A stretch of DNA of 64,000 bases from Chromatiaceae bacterium (lineage in GTDB: Bacteria; Pseudomonadota; Gammaproteobacteria; Chromatiales; Chromatiaceae): the NCBI GenBank assembly GCA_024235315.1, contig JACKMP010000009.1, positions 46,670-110,669 of the forward strand, read 5' to 3'. The stretch's first letter is position 1. Each line of letters begins with the position of its first letter. Below, one piece after another: positions 1 through 9,636 of this stretch. The notes beneath the pieces were generated by a model. It saw only the letters and a program-made list of their open reading frames with translations. It ran no database searches and had not been told where the DNA came from. Both the position numbers and the translations under genes were made by a program.

Positions 1-765
1 CCGATGGACGACAGTTTCGGACCGACCGACATGCCGTCAGTGTGGAACCTGCAGAAGTACAGCGAGGAACGCGGCAACCGCATGAACTTCGCCGGCGACA
101 GCCACAACGCCTACTCGGTGATCATCGACTCTGCGCTCGGACTGATGGGCGCCGAACCGAAAGACCGGGAGGACTTTCTCGCGCACATCGACTGGTTGCA
201 CCATTACCTGACAACCAAACCGGCGCCGACCTATCCGTTTGCAATCGACCAGGCAAAGGCCGGGCAGGGTAAACAGGTTTTCGCCGCGCACTGCGCGGGC
301 TGTCACGCCAGCGAGCGCACCGGCACCGTCGTGCCGCTGGCCGAGATCGGCACGGACCGCGAACGCATGGATACCTGGAACGCGAAGGCGGCGGCCGAGG
401 CCAACCAGGTGGTCGACGACATGGGTATCGAACGCAAGGGCCTGGTGGAGGAACCCTTGACCGGGTATGTCGCGCAGTACCTCGACGGGATCTGGCTGCG
501 TGCCCCCTATCTGCACAACGGATCAGTGCCGACCCTGTACGACCTGCTGCTGCCACCGGCGCAACGGCCGGAGCGCTTCCACCGTGGCTACGACGTCTAC
601 GATCCGGTCAAGGTCGGTTACCTGACCAGCGGCAGCGAGGCCGTGCACGCCGGCACCCTGCACGACACGTCAGCACGCGCCAACTCGGCGCAGGGCCATG
701 ATTTCGCATCGCAGCTGTCCGACGACCAGCGCTGGTCACTGGTCGAGTACCTGAAGACGCTGTGA
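1..765 (+). CDS. c-type cytochrome, 3' part only (gene runs off the left edge)
   Basis: The reading frame is open from the first base, so the gene starts upstream of the window and only about 254 C-terminal residues are visible. They contain one haem c site, CAGCH, and near the end the stretch RAPYLHNGSVPTLYDLL. That stretch is typical of secreted multihaem cytochromes of the dihaem peroxidase, RoxA-like and related groups, where the His can sit near a haem. The protein should be periplasmic and take part in electron transfer or oxidation, but the substrate cannot be read from this fragment. A second haem site may lie in the missing N-terminal part. It is followed by about 95 bases without a gene, then by a convergent operon. 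Family assignment beyond cytochrome c is tentative. Confidence 0.75.
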   Translation, partial: PMDDSFGPTDMPSVWNLQKYSEERGNRMNFAGDSHNAYSVIIDSALGLMGAEPKDREDFLAHIDWLHHYLTTKPAPTYPFAIDQAKAGQGKQVFAAHCAGCHASERTGTVVPLAEIGTDRERMDTWNAKAAAEANQVVDDMGIERKGLVEEPLTGYVAQYLDGIWLRAPYLHNGSVPTLYDLLLPPAQRPERFHRGYDVYDPVKVGYLTSGSEAVHAGTLHDTSARANSAQGHDFASQLSDDQRWSLVEYLKTL

Positions 766-859
766 GCGGTGCGCCCGGGCGCCGGCGGCCGGCACGAAAC
801 GTCCACAGGGAACGAAGGCTTCGAATCCGGTCTGTTGTGTCAGTGAATCGCCGCCTGTG

Positions 860-1507
860 TCATTCATAGGGCTCGATGCTGCCTGCCTGAATGCGATAGC
901 CGGCATCACCCATGTCGTTGCTGTACTTCTCGACCGTCAGTTCGCCGGTCACCCACACGGTGTCGAACAACTCGCCCTCGAAGGGGTGGCCGGAAGGTGC
1001 GATCACATGCACCGTCTGGTTGGTCGGTGGCGGCGGGACATGGATGCAGGCACCGTAGTAGGGGACGAGCAGAAACTCGTTGATGGATTTGGCATTCATC
1101 TCCAGCGGCACCACGAAGCCCGGCAGCTTGACGCGCTGGCCATCCAGTGATTTGACGACCGGTGCCTCGTCCCACAGGCGTTTGATCTCCTTCATCAGCT
1201 CCTGGGCCTTGGGATCGGTATCGGACAGCTCGTCGGCGTCATATTGGTCCATCAGCGCCTGTGGGTTCCAGTCGGCGGGAATCAGGGCATCCCAGTCGAG
1301 TTCCCTTACCGTGTCGGCCGACGCTGCTTCTGCGGGTACCGCGACCGGCTGACCGGGCGGCTCTGCGACAACCGGGTCGCCTGCGCCGTTGCCGGGCGTC
1401 GCCGATGCCGGCGGCGCGCCGGACTCACCGCCCGACGGACCGGCATCGCAGCCGCTCAGCAGCATGAGACAAAGACACAGGAGAATGCGAAGGGTGGACG
1501 TGTACAT
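860..1507 (-). CDS. DUF3299 lipoprotein of a metal ABC transport operon
   Basis: A 215-residue lipoprotein. The signal peptide ends in LLSGC with the lipidated cysteine at residue 20. A Pro/Gly/Ala-rich linker follows, then a globular domain with the hallmark YYGACIHVPPPPTNQTVHV of DUF3299. The ATG at 1507 is chosen over upstream in-frame starts because AAGGAG lies about 10 bases upstream and because it lies 16 bases past the end of the permease gene. It is the last gene of a leftward operon with an FtsX-type permease, an ATPase and a DUF2796 protein. From memory, the same mix occurs in the zinc-regulated zrg locus of Vibrio cholerae, so a role in periplasmic zinc or other metal handling is likely. 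The biochemical activity of DUF3299 is not known to me. Confidence 0.85.
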   Translation of the reverse strand: MYTSTLRILLCLCLMLLSGCDAGPSGGESGAPPASATPGNGAGDPVVAEPPGQPVAVPAEAASADTVRELDWDALIPADWNPQALMDQYDADELSDTDPKAQELMKEIKRLWDEAPVVKSLDGQRVKLPGFVVPLEMNAKSINEFLLVPYYGACIHVPPPPTNQTVHVIAPSGHPFEGELFDTVWVTGELTVEKYSNDMGDAGYRIQAGSIEPYE

Positions 1508-1523
1508 GCTTGAGTCACTCCTT

Positions 1524-2786
1524 TCAGACACGGATGGACAGACCATCGGCCAGCGACAGTCGATAGGCGCGGTAGCTTGGCAGTATGCCGACCAGCAGAC
1601 CGGCGAGAAGCACCAGGCCGAGCAGCATCAACTCGTGCGCCGACAGGCCGGTCTGGGCCAGATGGATGCCGAAGCGGTATTCAATCAGCTGCCGGGTCGA
1701 GAACAGCACTGCATACAGCAGCGCGACGCCGGTCAGCGCGCCGGTGGTGGTCAGGGCGAAGGCCTCGCCCATGATGAGTGCGAACACATGCGCCGGCCTG
1801 GCACCGACCGAGCGCAGTATGGCCATCTCGCGCCGCCGTTCATTGAGGCTGGACAACAGGGCCGTGAGCATGCCGATCAGCCCCACGATCACGACGCACA
1901 CGGAGACCAGCAACAGGGCGTTCTCCGCCACGCCCACCAGGCCCCACAGCTGGCTCAGGGCCACGCCCGGCAAGATCGCGGTGAGGGGTTCCTCGGGGTA
2001 TTCGTTGATACGGCGTTGCACCTGGAAGGTGGCGATGCGTGCCTTCAGGCCGATCAGCGCCGCGGTGATGGCGCGTGGCGTCAGGTCCATCTCGCGCGCC
2101 TGCCCGGCAGGGATGGATTGTCCCGGTGGCGGTGGGCCGCCGTTGCGCCAGTCGACGTGTATGGCCTCGATCGCCTGCAGGCTGACATACAGGGCGCGGT
2201 CCAGCGGTGTGCCGCTGCGCTCGAGTATGCCCACCACGCGAAACGGTTTGTCCGCGTGGCGGGCGAAGCTGACATCCGAGGCGCCATGCGCCACCACGAC
2301 CGCATCGCCCAGGTGATAGCCCAGCGATTTGGCGACCTCGGCGCCCACCACCACGTCGTACAGATCCTGGAAGGGCCCGCCCCGGGCGAATGTCAGCGAC
2401 TGGTTCCGACCATGGCGGTAGTGGGTGAAGTAGCTCTGGTCGGTGCCGATGACGCGGAAGCCGCGATGTGAGTCGCCCAGCGCGATGGGAATGATCCAGT
2501 CCACCCTGGGCATGGCGGCGATGTCCTGATAGCTCTTCCAGCTGATGTTGTTGGTGGCATCGCCGATATGAAACACCGAATAGAGCAACAGCTGTACCGT
2601 ACCGCTGCGCGCACCCAGAATCAGGTCAGTGCCCGAGATGGTGTTGGCAAAACTCTCGCGCGCCTCGGTGCGCAGCCGTTCCACGCCGACCAGCAGCAGC
2701 ACGCTGAATGAGATCGACAGCAGCGTCAGCAGCGCGGTCGCCCGACGGTTGAGCAGACTCTTCCAGGCCAGTATCAGGAGTTGCAT
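1524..2786 (-). CDS. ABC transporter permease, FtsX/MacB type
   Basis: A 420-residue inner-membrane protein with the four-helix FtsX layout. One membrane helix lies near residues 15-35, a large periplasmic domain fills the middle, and three helices lie in the last 150 residues, including LIGMLTALLSSLNERRREMA, the coupling segment of this family. Such permeases act with a cytoplasmic ATPase to move or release molecules at the periplasmic face rather than import through a channel. Its stop-to-start distance from the upstream ATPase gene is only two bases, so the two are surely one transporter. The adjacent DUF2796 and DUF3299 genes suggest metal-linked function, as in ZrgABCDE. Without that context a LolE- or MacB-like efflux or release role would also fit. 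Confidence 0.88.
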   Translation of the reverse strand: MQLLILAWKSLLNRRATALLTLLSISFSVLLLVGVERLRTEARESFANTISGTDLILGARSGTVQLLLYSVFHIGDATNNISWKSYQDIAAMPRVDWIIPIALGDSHRGFRVIGTDQSYFTHYRHGRNQSLTFARGGPFQDLYDVVVGAEVAKSLGYHLGDAVVVAHGASDVSFARHADKPFRVVGILERSGTPLDRALYVSLQAIEAIHVDWRNGGPPPPGQSIPAGQAREMDLTPRAITAALIGLKARIATFQVQRRINEYPEEPLTAILPGVALSQLWGLVGVAENALLLVSVCVVIVGLIGMLTALLSSLNERRREMAILRSVGARPAHVFALIMGEAFALTTTGALTGVALLYAVLFSTRQLIEYRFGIHLAQTGLSAHELMLLGLVLLAGLLVGILPSYRAYRLSLADGLSIRV

Positions 2787-2788
2787 CT

Positions 2789-3544
2789 TCAGCCCTCCGC
2801 GCGGCGGGCAGCCGCCGAACGATTGATTTCCGACAGGCGCAGCGTGCGGTTGAACAGCGGTTCAAGGCTGGCGTCATGGCTGACGAACACCAGGGTCGAG
2901 CCGGCCCGGGCACATTCGTCGAACAGCAGGCGGATGAAGGACTCGCGCCGATCTGAATCCAGCGACGAGGTCGGCTCGTCGGCGATCAGCAGCGCCGGTG
3001 CGCCGATCAGCGCGCGAGCCGCCGCCACCCGCTGTTGCTGACCCACGCTCAGCGAGGTCACCGGGCGGCGCAGCAGCGTCGCGTCCGTCATGTCCAGCTG
3101 ACGCAGCAGCCGCAGCGCCTCGGCTTCCAGGCTGTCGGCGTCGCGTAACGCGCGCAGGCGCCGCTGATCGGAGAACCGGCATGGCAGCAGCACGTTTTCC
3201 ACCACCGAGAGGTAGGGTATGAGGTTGAACATCTGGAAGACGAAACCGATGTGATGCGCCCGAAAGTGGTCGCGCTGCACGCTGCCCAGCCTGTCCAGGC
3301 GCTCACCCAGCACCTGGATTTCACCGCGCTCGGGCAGGATGACCCCCGCCAGCAGGCTGAGCAGGGTGCTCTTGCCGCTGCCGCTGGCGCCCTCGATAAA
3401 GATCCGTTCGCCCCGATCGATCACCAGCGACGGCAGATCAAGCACCTGTGGCATCCCCAGTTTCCAGCGAAACGTCAGGTCGCGGATGCGGATCACATTG
3501 TCCGGTGACTGGCCAGGTGCATGCTTGGGCACGGCTCCCTCCAT
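2789..3544 (-). CDS. ABC transporter ATP-binding protein
   Basis: A 251-residue ATPase of the LolD/MacB class. It shows Walker A (GASGSGKST, near residue 52), the Q-loop region FVFQMFNLIPYLSVVENV, the signature LSVGQQQRVA, Walker B (LLIADEP) and the switch SHD. The frame is open further upstream, but that extension would overlap the DUF2796 gene. The ATG at 3544 gives the normal family length and an 8-base gap. It should power the FtsX-type permease directly downstream. Together with the flanking DUF2796 and DUF3299 genes this forms a four-gene unit likely to handle zinc or another transition metal. Confidence 0.9.
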   Translation of the reverse strand: MEGAVPKHAPGQSPDNVIRIRDLTFRWKLGMPQVLDLPSLVIDRGERIFIEGASGSGKSTLLSLLAGVILPERGEIQVLGERLDRLGSVQRDHFRAHHIGFVFQMFNLIPYLSVVENVLLPCRFSDQRRLRALRDADSLEAEALRLLRQLDMTDATLLRRPVTSLSVGQQQRVAAARALIGAPALLIADEPTSSLDSDRRESFIRLLFDECARAGSTLVFVSHDASLEPLFNRTLRLSEINRSAAARRAEG

Positions 3545-3552
3545 GCGATGTC

Positions 3553-4137
3553 TCACAGCGCCAGTTCGGCGTTGGTGGCGGTCAGTTCGGCGCCTCCCTG
3601 CCGTTGGTCGGTCACGAACTGGACAAGCAGCCGCTGCAAGGCAGGAAAGCGCCGGAAGAGGTCCAGACTCAACCGCCTGAGCTCGTCCGGGCGTGCGCAT
3701 TCGAATCGGTAGTCTGCATCGATGTCCGCATGACCTTCGTGGTCTCCCGCATGATCGCCGTCGTGCCCCGGCTCTTCACGGGTATCGTGTGGCATGGCAT
3801 CGGTGCCGGACTCGCCCGCCAGCGGGGTGCTGATAGCCGCACCGATCAGGCGGCATTGCGCCTGCGCATCGAATCGAAAGAGCTGATCAGCCGCGCGCAG
3901 CTGCGCCAGCGTCTGTTCCAGGACCTGCCGGTCCGCGTCGCTGGACGGCATGTGCTCGTAGCCCAGCAGGTTCATCGCCGGGCTTTCCAGGTGCAGATCG
4001 ATCTGCGCGCCCTCCTGGGCCAGATCGAGTCGCGCCACCCCATGCTCGTGTGTGCCAGCCTGGCGGTGTTCCCCGGCATGCAGGGTGCCGCCCAGTAGCA
4101 AGGGCAGCAAAAGGCAAATAGACAGTCTCTTGAACAT
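3553..4137 (-). CDS. periplasmic DUF2796 protein, ZrgA-like
   Basis: A 194-residue secreted protein: signal peptide (residues 1 to about 21, ending LLGGTLHA), then a domain opening with GEHRQAGTHEHGVARLDLA, characteristic of DUF2796. The middle carries an acidic, His-rich stretch (alternating His, Asp, Glu and Gly) suited to binding Zn2+ or a similar ion. The ATG at 4137 is preceded by GGAG nine bases upstream, better than the ATG eight codons earlier. In Vibrio the DUF2796 protein ZrgA is a periplasmic zinc-acquisition component beside an FtsX-type ABC transporter, matching the neighbours here. Metal identity is inferred, and no clear Zur palindrome is visible upstream. Confidence 0.85.
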   Translation of the reverse strand: MFKRLSICLLLPLLLGGTLHAGEHRQAGTHEHGVARLDLAQEGAQIDLHLESPAMNLLGYEHMPSSDADRQVLEQTLAQLRAADQLFRFDAQAQCRLIGAAISTPLAGESGTDAMPHDTREEPGHDGDHAGDHEGHADIDADYRFECARPDELRRLSLDLFRRFPALQRLLVQFVTDQRQGGAELTATNAELAL

Positions 4138-4304
4138 TATCGTGATCTCCATCGTGTGCACGCGGTGTCACAACGCGTCCGGCTCTGCCGGGTCGCAATG
4201 CGGCGTACCGATTGCTTCCTGAACGTCTGCGTCAGATGAACAACGGTGACGAGCGACCGAACCGCCCTGGCAGGACGGCCCGCGCCGTGCTCGACACCCG
4301 GGTT

Positions 4305-4586
4305 TCAGCAGGGGACGGGTGGTGCGCGTGATTCGTAGAGACGTGCCCGATTGGCATGGACGCGAGAGGGGGGGCTTTCGACCGTGCTCTCAAGCAGCAG
4401 GAAGACGGGTTGCAGCGCCGGCGCGGTAGCGGCGAAGGCACTGAACTGGACCGTGTGCTGACACAGCTGGCAGTCGGGGTCGGGATGCAGCCAGTCGTCG
4501 TGATGACCGTGTGCGGCCAACAGGCACTGGCTGCTGAACAGCGCAAACGCCAGAAAAAGGGCCAGTGAGAGGCGGTGTTTCGTCAT
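4305..4586 (-). CDS. small secreted His/Cys protein, first gene of the metal operon
   Basis: A 93-residue protein starting at the ATG at 4586 with a clear signal peptide (FLAFALFSSQCLLA). The mature part opens with HGHHDDWLHPDPDCQLCQHT, a cluster of histidines, aspartates and a CxxC pair that looks like a metal site. The rest is low in conserved features. It resembles the small DUF2946-type secreted proteins often found at the head of metal-uptake operons, but I cannot assign a family firmly. It runs in the same direction as the DUF2796, ATPase, permease and DUF3299 genes, with a 167-base gap to the next one. A possible metal scavenger or sensor; function unknown. Confidence 0.6.
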   Translation of the reverse strand: MTKHRLSLALFLAFALFSSQCLLAAHGHHDDWLHPDPDCQLCQHTVQFSAFAATAPALQPVFLLLESTVESPPSRVHANRARLYESRAPPVPC

Positions 4587-4701
4587 GATCAACGGATAAG
4601 GCCGGCTCACCGACCACAGGTTCCTCATCGCACGGGTCTGATCATGCATCAGATTCCCGGTCACGGGAAATCAATCGACAACGCTTGCAAACACGAATCG
4701 G

Positions 4702-4719
4702 TCGCATTAGTATTCGCAA
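4702..4719. promoter_or_regulatory. candidate Fur box upstream of hemP
   Basis: On the minus strand this reads TTGCGAATACTAATGCGA, an imperfect inverted repeat. It shares the TGCGAAT core with two other candidate iron boxes in this window (near 10001 and 11227). It lies 34 bases upstream of the hemP start and also between hemP and the divergent metal operon, so it could act on either. Fur control of hemP is common; the match to the 19-base consensus is only moderate. Confidence 0.4.
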
Positions 4720-4753
4720 AGAAATGCATCGATCTGCGGAGTGACGGGAAATC

Positions 4754-4927
4754 GTGCATAACCCCAACGACAAGGACAAACCGACTGCCCCCGCCGGGGC
4801 CGCGCGGCCCCGGCTGTTGACCAGTCGTGAGTTGTTCGGGAGCGGTAATCGCGTCGACATCGAACACCAGGGCGAGATTTATCGCCTGCAGATAACGCGT
4901 CTGGGCAGGTTGATCCTGACCAAATAG
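4754..4927 (+). CDS. hemP: hemin uptake protein HemP
   Basis: A 57-residue gene with a GTG start and GGAG 12 bases upstream. The C-terminal half, LTSRELFGSGNRVDIEHQGE followed by YRLQITRLGRLILTK, is the HemP signature: a conserved SRELFG, a GE.Y.L.IT segment and the LILTK end. HemP proteins are small cytosolic factors encoded with haem uptake genes. In Burkholderia a homologue promotes expression of the haem receptor gene. Here it heads a rightward series: LbtU-like porin, imelysin and dihaem peroxidase. A Fur-like motif lies just upstream. No TonB-dependent haem receptor lies in the window, so its partner must be elsewhere. Confidence 0.85.
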   Translation: MHNPNDKDKPTAPAGAARPRLLTSRELFGSGNRVDIEHQGEIYRLQITRLGRLILTK

Positions 4928-4993
4928 AAGCCGGGCCAGCCAGCCGTCGCCAGCCTGCCCTCATCAAAGAAAAACATCTTGGGAGTCTATTCG

Positions 4994-6184
4994 ATGAAGA
5001 AACATACACTCGCGGCCGCGATGGCGGCCGTGTTCACCTGCTCTGGTGGTGCATCTGCCGGCACGATCGACGACGAACTGGCCGCGATAAAGGCCCGCCT
5101 GAAGCAGTTGGAGCAACACGTCCATGCGCAGAACGAGGTGATCCGCGAGAAGGACCGCCAGATCGAGGCGCTGGTCTCGAACCCGCAGATCAGGGAGCAA
5201 CGCGAAGGTGGCGGCGGCTGGTTCCAGCGCGTCGAGATCAGCGGCGTCCTGGAGGTGGAGGCCGGCTACAACGACCCCGACAGTGGTGGCAGTTCCAGCG
5301 ATATCTCGTTGGCCACCGCGGAGCTCGGCATCGCCGCCCAGATCAACGACTGGGTGGCCGGCGAGATAACCCTGCTGTACGAAGAGGACGACACCGATCT
5401 GGAGGTCGATGTCGCCACGATCACGATCGCCGATCCCGACGGTCCCTGGTTCGTGTCCGCCGGTCAGCAGTATGTGCCGTTCGGTACCTACGAGACCAAC
5501 CTGGTCTCGGACCCGTTGACGCTGGAGATTGGTGAGACGCGCGAGACCGCCATCGTCGGCGGCATCGAGTCCGGCGGCTTCGTCGGCGGGCTGTATGTGT
5601 TCAACGGAGACCTTGCACGACGCGGTGAAGATCAGATCGATGCCTTTGGTGCCTTCGCCGGCTTCAGCCACGAAGGCGAGAACCATGGATTCGCGGTGAA
5701 CCTCGGCTATATCAGCGACATCGGCGACGCCGACGGCCTGCAGGACACGATCCAGGACAACATCAACATCGCCGTGGTCGACTACGACGACCATGTGGCC
5801 GGGGTCACGCTGGACGCGAAAGTCACCACCGGGCCATTCACGTTCATCGCCGAGTACACCACGGCCGTCGACAGCTTCCAGGCCAACGAACTGGCCTTCA
5901 ATGCAGCGGGTGCGCAGCCTTCGGCATTCAACATCGAGGCCGGGTACAGCTTCACGCTGGTCGGCAGAGACGCAACCGTGGCGGTCGCCTACCAGGAGAC
6001 AGACGAGGCCGTGGCGCTGGGACTGCCGGAGAAGCGGGTCGCCGTTGCCCTCTCGGTCGACGTCATGGAAAACACCGCGTTGTCCTTCGAGTGGGCGCAT
6101 GACGACGACTACAGCGCTGCGGACGGCGGCACCGGCGCCAGCGGCGGTGACACCGTCACCGCGCAGCTTGCGGTCGAATTCTGA
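4994..6184 (+). CDS. LbtU-type siderophore/iron porin
   Basis: A 396-residue outer-membrane protein. Signal peptide residues 1 to about 22 (ending GGASA), then a coiled-coil stretch (about residues 24-56, alternating Leu/Ile in a heptad pattern) typical of trimeric porins, a Gly-rich linker, and a beta-barrel of alternating strands ending in the terminal Phe of AVEF, as outer-membrane proteins do. Segments such as YVPFGTYETNLVSDPLTLEIGE match LbtU, the Legionella pneumophila receptor for legiobactin. The ATG at 4994 has GGGAG upstream and gives a proper signal peptide. It lies in the iron cluster behind hemP and directly before an imelysin gene, so transport of an iron chelate is likely. Confidence 0.8.
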   Translation: MKKHTLAAAMAAVFTCSGGASAGTIDDELAAIKARLKQLEQHVHAQNEVIREKDRQIEALVSNPQIREQREGGGGWFQRVEISGVLEVEAGYNDPDSGGSSSDISLATAELGIAAQINDWVAGEITLLYEEDDTDLEVDVATITIADPDGPWFVSAGQQYVPFGTYETNLVSDPLTLEIGETRETAIVGGIESGGFVGGLYVFNGDLARRGEDQIDAFGAFAGFSHEGENHGFAVNLGYISDIGDADGLQDTIQDNINIAVVDYDDHVAGVTLDAKVTTGPFTFIAEYTTAVDSFQANELAFNAAGAQPSAFNIEAGYSFTLVGRDATVAVAYQETDEAVALGLPEKRVAVALSVDVMENTALSFEWAHDDDYSAADGGTGASGGDTVTAQLAVEF

Positions 6185-6204
6185 TTTTCCGGAGGCAGAA
6201 CACA

Positions 6205-7458
<1,254 letters not shown>

Positions 7459-7468
7459 GTCCATCGCC

Positions 7469-7500
7469 GGCCCGTCTCCGCGCGCCAGCGGGGGCGGGCC
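7469..7500 (+). other. GC-rich hairpin between irpA and the dihaem peroxidase gene
   Basis: A long stem of 13 base pairs (two of them G-U) with a six-base loop; the outer arms read GGCCCG and CGGGCC. No T run follows, so it is more likely an mRNA-stabilising or partly attenuating structure within the operon than a full terminator. Confidence 0.4.
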
Positions 7501-7526
7501 ACACAACCCCTTCACGGATTGGCGAC

Positions 7527-8672
7527 ATGAAACCACTTGAACGACAACTGGCCGTCATCCTCCTCGCCTTGCCAGCTGCAGGGATTGCCGCTGAAGCGAT
7601 CGGCTCCATCGAGGCGCTCGGTCGCGCACTTTACTTCGACGTCAATCTCTCGAAGAACCGCAGTCAGTCCTGCGCCACCTGCCACTCACCTGACTTCGGT
7701 TTTACCGATCCGCGCGGCAACGCCAGTGGCAAGGCGGTCTCCCTCGGTGACGATGGACATTCGCTGGGCGATCGCAATGCACCGACCGCGTCTTATGCGG
7801 CGTTCAGCCCGGACTTCCACCGCGACGATACGGGACAGTATGTCGGCGGCCAGTTTCTCGACGGGCGCGAAAAGGACCTCGCCGGTCAGGCCGGTGGTCC
7901 GCCGCTCAACCCGATCGAGATGGGTATGCCGGACAAGGCCGGCGTGGTCGGCCGGCTGAAGGAGAACGCCGCCTACGTGACAGCATTCAGATCGTTTTAT
8001 GGGGGCGATATCTTCGACCGGCCGGATGATGCCTACCGCGCGATGACCGAGAGCATCGCCGCCTTCGAGAAGACGGATTTCTTCGCGCCCTTCGATTCCA
8101 GGTACGACCGCTATCTGCGTGGCGAGTACCAGATGACCGTACTGGAAGACCTCGGCATGACGCTGTTCTTTTCACAGCAGTTCAGCAACTGCAACATCTG
8201 TCACCAGCTCAAACCCACGCCCAACCGCACCGGTGAGACCTTCAGCAACTACCAGTACCACAACATCGGGGTGCCCCCCAATGGCGCCGTGCGGGCAGTC
8301 AACGGCATGGCGGCAGACCATGTCGATCGCGGCCTGCTGGACAACCCGGCGATCGATGACCCCGCGCAGGCGGGCAGGTTCAAGGTGCCGACGCTGCGCA
8401 ACGTCGCCGTCACCGGTCCCTACATGCACAACGGCGTGTTCAAGGATCTGCGGACCGTCGTGCTGTTCTACAACAAGTACAACAGCAAGAGCGCGAAGCG
8501 TCAGGTCAATCCCGAGACCGGTGAGCAATGGCGCGCGCCCGAGGTGCCCGACAACCTTGCGGTGAAAGAACTGGAGACCGGCCCCGCGCTGGACGACCGG
8601 CGCATCGACGCACTGGTCGCGTTCATGAAGACGCTCACCGACGCCCGGTATGAGCACCTGCTCACGGACTGA
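7527..8672 (+). CDS. dihaem cytochrome c peroxidase / MauG family protein
   Basis: A 381-residue periplasmic protein with a signal peptide ending GIAA. It carries two haem c sites: CATCH at residues 49-53, followed by SPDFGFTDPRG, and CNICH in the second domain. FKVPTLRNVAVTGPYMHNGV near the C terminus is a hallmark of bacterial cytochrome c peroxidases and MauG. Such enzymes reduce H2O2 or use it to oxidise a partner. In iron clusters like this one, following an imelysin gene, the role may be oxidation of Fe(II) or of a metal-binding partner; that is inference. It is the last gene of the rightward hemP-porin-irpA run and is followed by a convergent haem-protein operon. Confidence 0.88.
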   Translation: MKPLERQLAVILLALPAAGIAAEAIGSIEALGRALYFDVNLSKNRSQSCATCHSPDFGFTDPRGNASGKAVSLGDDGHSLGDRNAPTASYAAFSPDFHRDDTGQYVGGQFLDGREKDLAGQAGGPPLNPIEMGMPDKAGVVGRLKENAAYVTAFRSFYGGDIFDRPDDAYRAMTESIAAFEKTDFFAPFDSRYDRYLRGEYQMTVLEDLGMTLFFSQQFSNCNICHQLKPTPNRTGETFSNYQYHNIGVPPNGAVRAVNGMAADHVDRGLLDNPAIDDPAQAGRFKVPTLRNVAVTGPYMHNGVFKDLRTVVLFYNKYNSKSAKRQVNPETGEQWRAPEVPDNLAVKELETGPALDDRRIDALVAFMKTLTDARYEHLLTD

Positions 8673-8712
8673 AGCCTGTTCAATGGTGCCCGGTCTGCCG
8701 GACATCGATCTT

Positions 8713-9636
8713 TCAATCCAGCAGTGCGCGCAGCATGACCTGCCAGAGTTCCCGGTCCGCGTGGTCCGCGTCTGCCGCCAGGCCCAGCCCTGCAACGCAG
8801 CGACCGTGCGCGTCGTAAAGCCGGATCCACGGCACGACGAACGGCCGCGTGCCCCGGGTGACGCGCGCCTCGGTGATTCCCTGGAGGTCGAGTTCCAGTT
8901 CGGACACGCCGCCACGCAGGCGCAGCAAAGACGACCGCTGGTGCAGTTCGAAGTACGGGATTCCGTATTGCTGGATCAGGCCACGGTTGCCGATGATCAC
9001 GCTGAGCGGACAGGCCTGGTCGCTCAATGTCTCGAGCAGTGGGGCAAGCAGCGAGGGATCGACCGGGTCGCCGTTGCGGTGGTCGCGCGCCGCGTCATAC
9101 CAGCACGCGTGCAGTGCCCCGACAGGGCCAAAGTTCGTGTGTCGCTGCAGCTGATCCAGGTCGCGCTGCAGCCCGTCCCGGGCTGGCGAGTCCGGGGCCG
9201 TGCGACGCGCCGCCCATTGCCGGACCAGGCCCGCGCTGAAGTGCGTCCAGTTGCTGTCCTCGTTCAACGAGATACGCAGTACCCGTTGACCGAGCGGGTC
9301 ACAGATATCCAGGTTGGTGTAGCGCTCGGAGCACGGCCCCTGCGAGATGCCCGCCAGCGCCCAGCGATCGGTCAGACCGGCGATCGCCAGGCCCGGGCCG
9401 TCGAGCCAGGCCGCCCGGCCATGCACCGCAGCGGACCAGGGTTCCGCCATCGAACTGAGGCGGGCGCAGTCGTTGCCGACCTGCAGACGCACCACGCCGC
9501 AGCAGGTGATGTCGCGCAGGATCCGCGACCAGTCCGGGTGCAACGCGGTCGCGGCGGCGCGATCGGCAGGCCCCTGCAGGCCTTCGTGGGTGCTGATGAG
9601 CCGCAGCCGTGGAGGTGTCTGCTGTGCGCTGCTCAT
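8713..9636 (-). CDS. HmuS/HemS-type haem utilisation protein
   Basis: A 307-residue cytosolic protein built like HemS/ChuS, with two related halves. Recognisable segments are SERYTNLDICDPLGQRVLRI in the first half and LSVIIGNRGLIQQYGIPYFE in the second, the latter matching the FVGNRGCIQIH-type motif of ChuS. These proteins bind imported haem and degrade or traffic it. Overall similarity to ChuS is modest: the histidine normally in the GCIQIH segment is not in the same place, so haem binding needs testing. Its ATG overlaps the stop of the upstream 96-residue gene by four bases, indicating translational coupling. A Fur-like box precedes the pair. Confidence 0.65.
   Translation of the reverse strand: MSSAQQTPPRLRLISTHEGLQGPADRAAATALHPDWSRILRDITCCGVVRLQVGNDCARLSSMAEPWSAAVHGRAAWLDGPGLAIAGLTDRWALAGISQGPCSERYTNLDICDPLGQRVLRISLNEDSNWTHFSAGLVRQWAARRTAPDSPARDGLQRDLDQLQRHTNFGPVGALHACWYDAARDHRNGDPVDPSLLAPLLETLSDQACPLSVIIGNRGLIQQYGIPYFELHQRSSLLRLRGGVSELELDLQGITEARVTRGTRPFVVPWIRLYDAHGRCVAGLGLAADADHADRELWQVMLRALLD

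Noticed and set aside
4600..4760. Search for a Zur box in front of the Zrg-like operon
   Set aside because: No palindrome of the GTTATA-N-TATAAC type was found; only a Fur-like sequence is visible.
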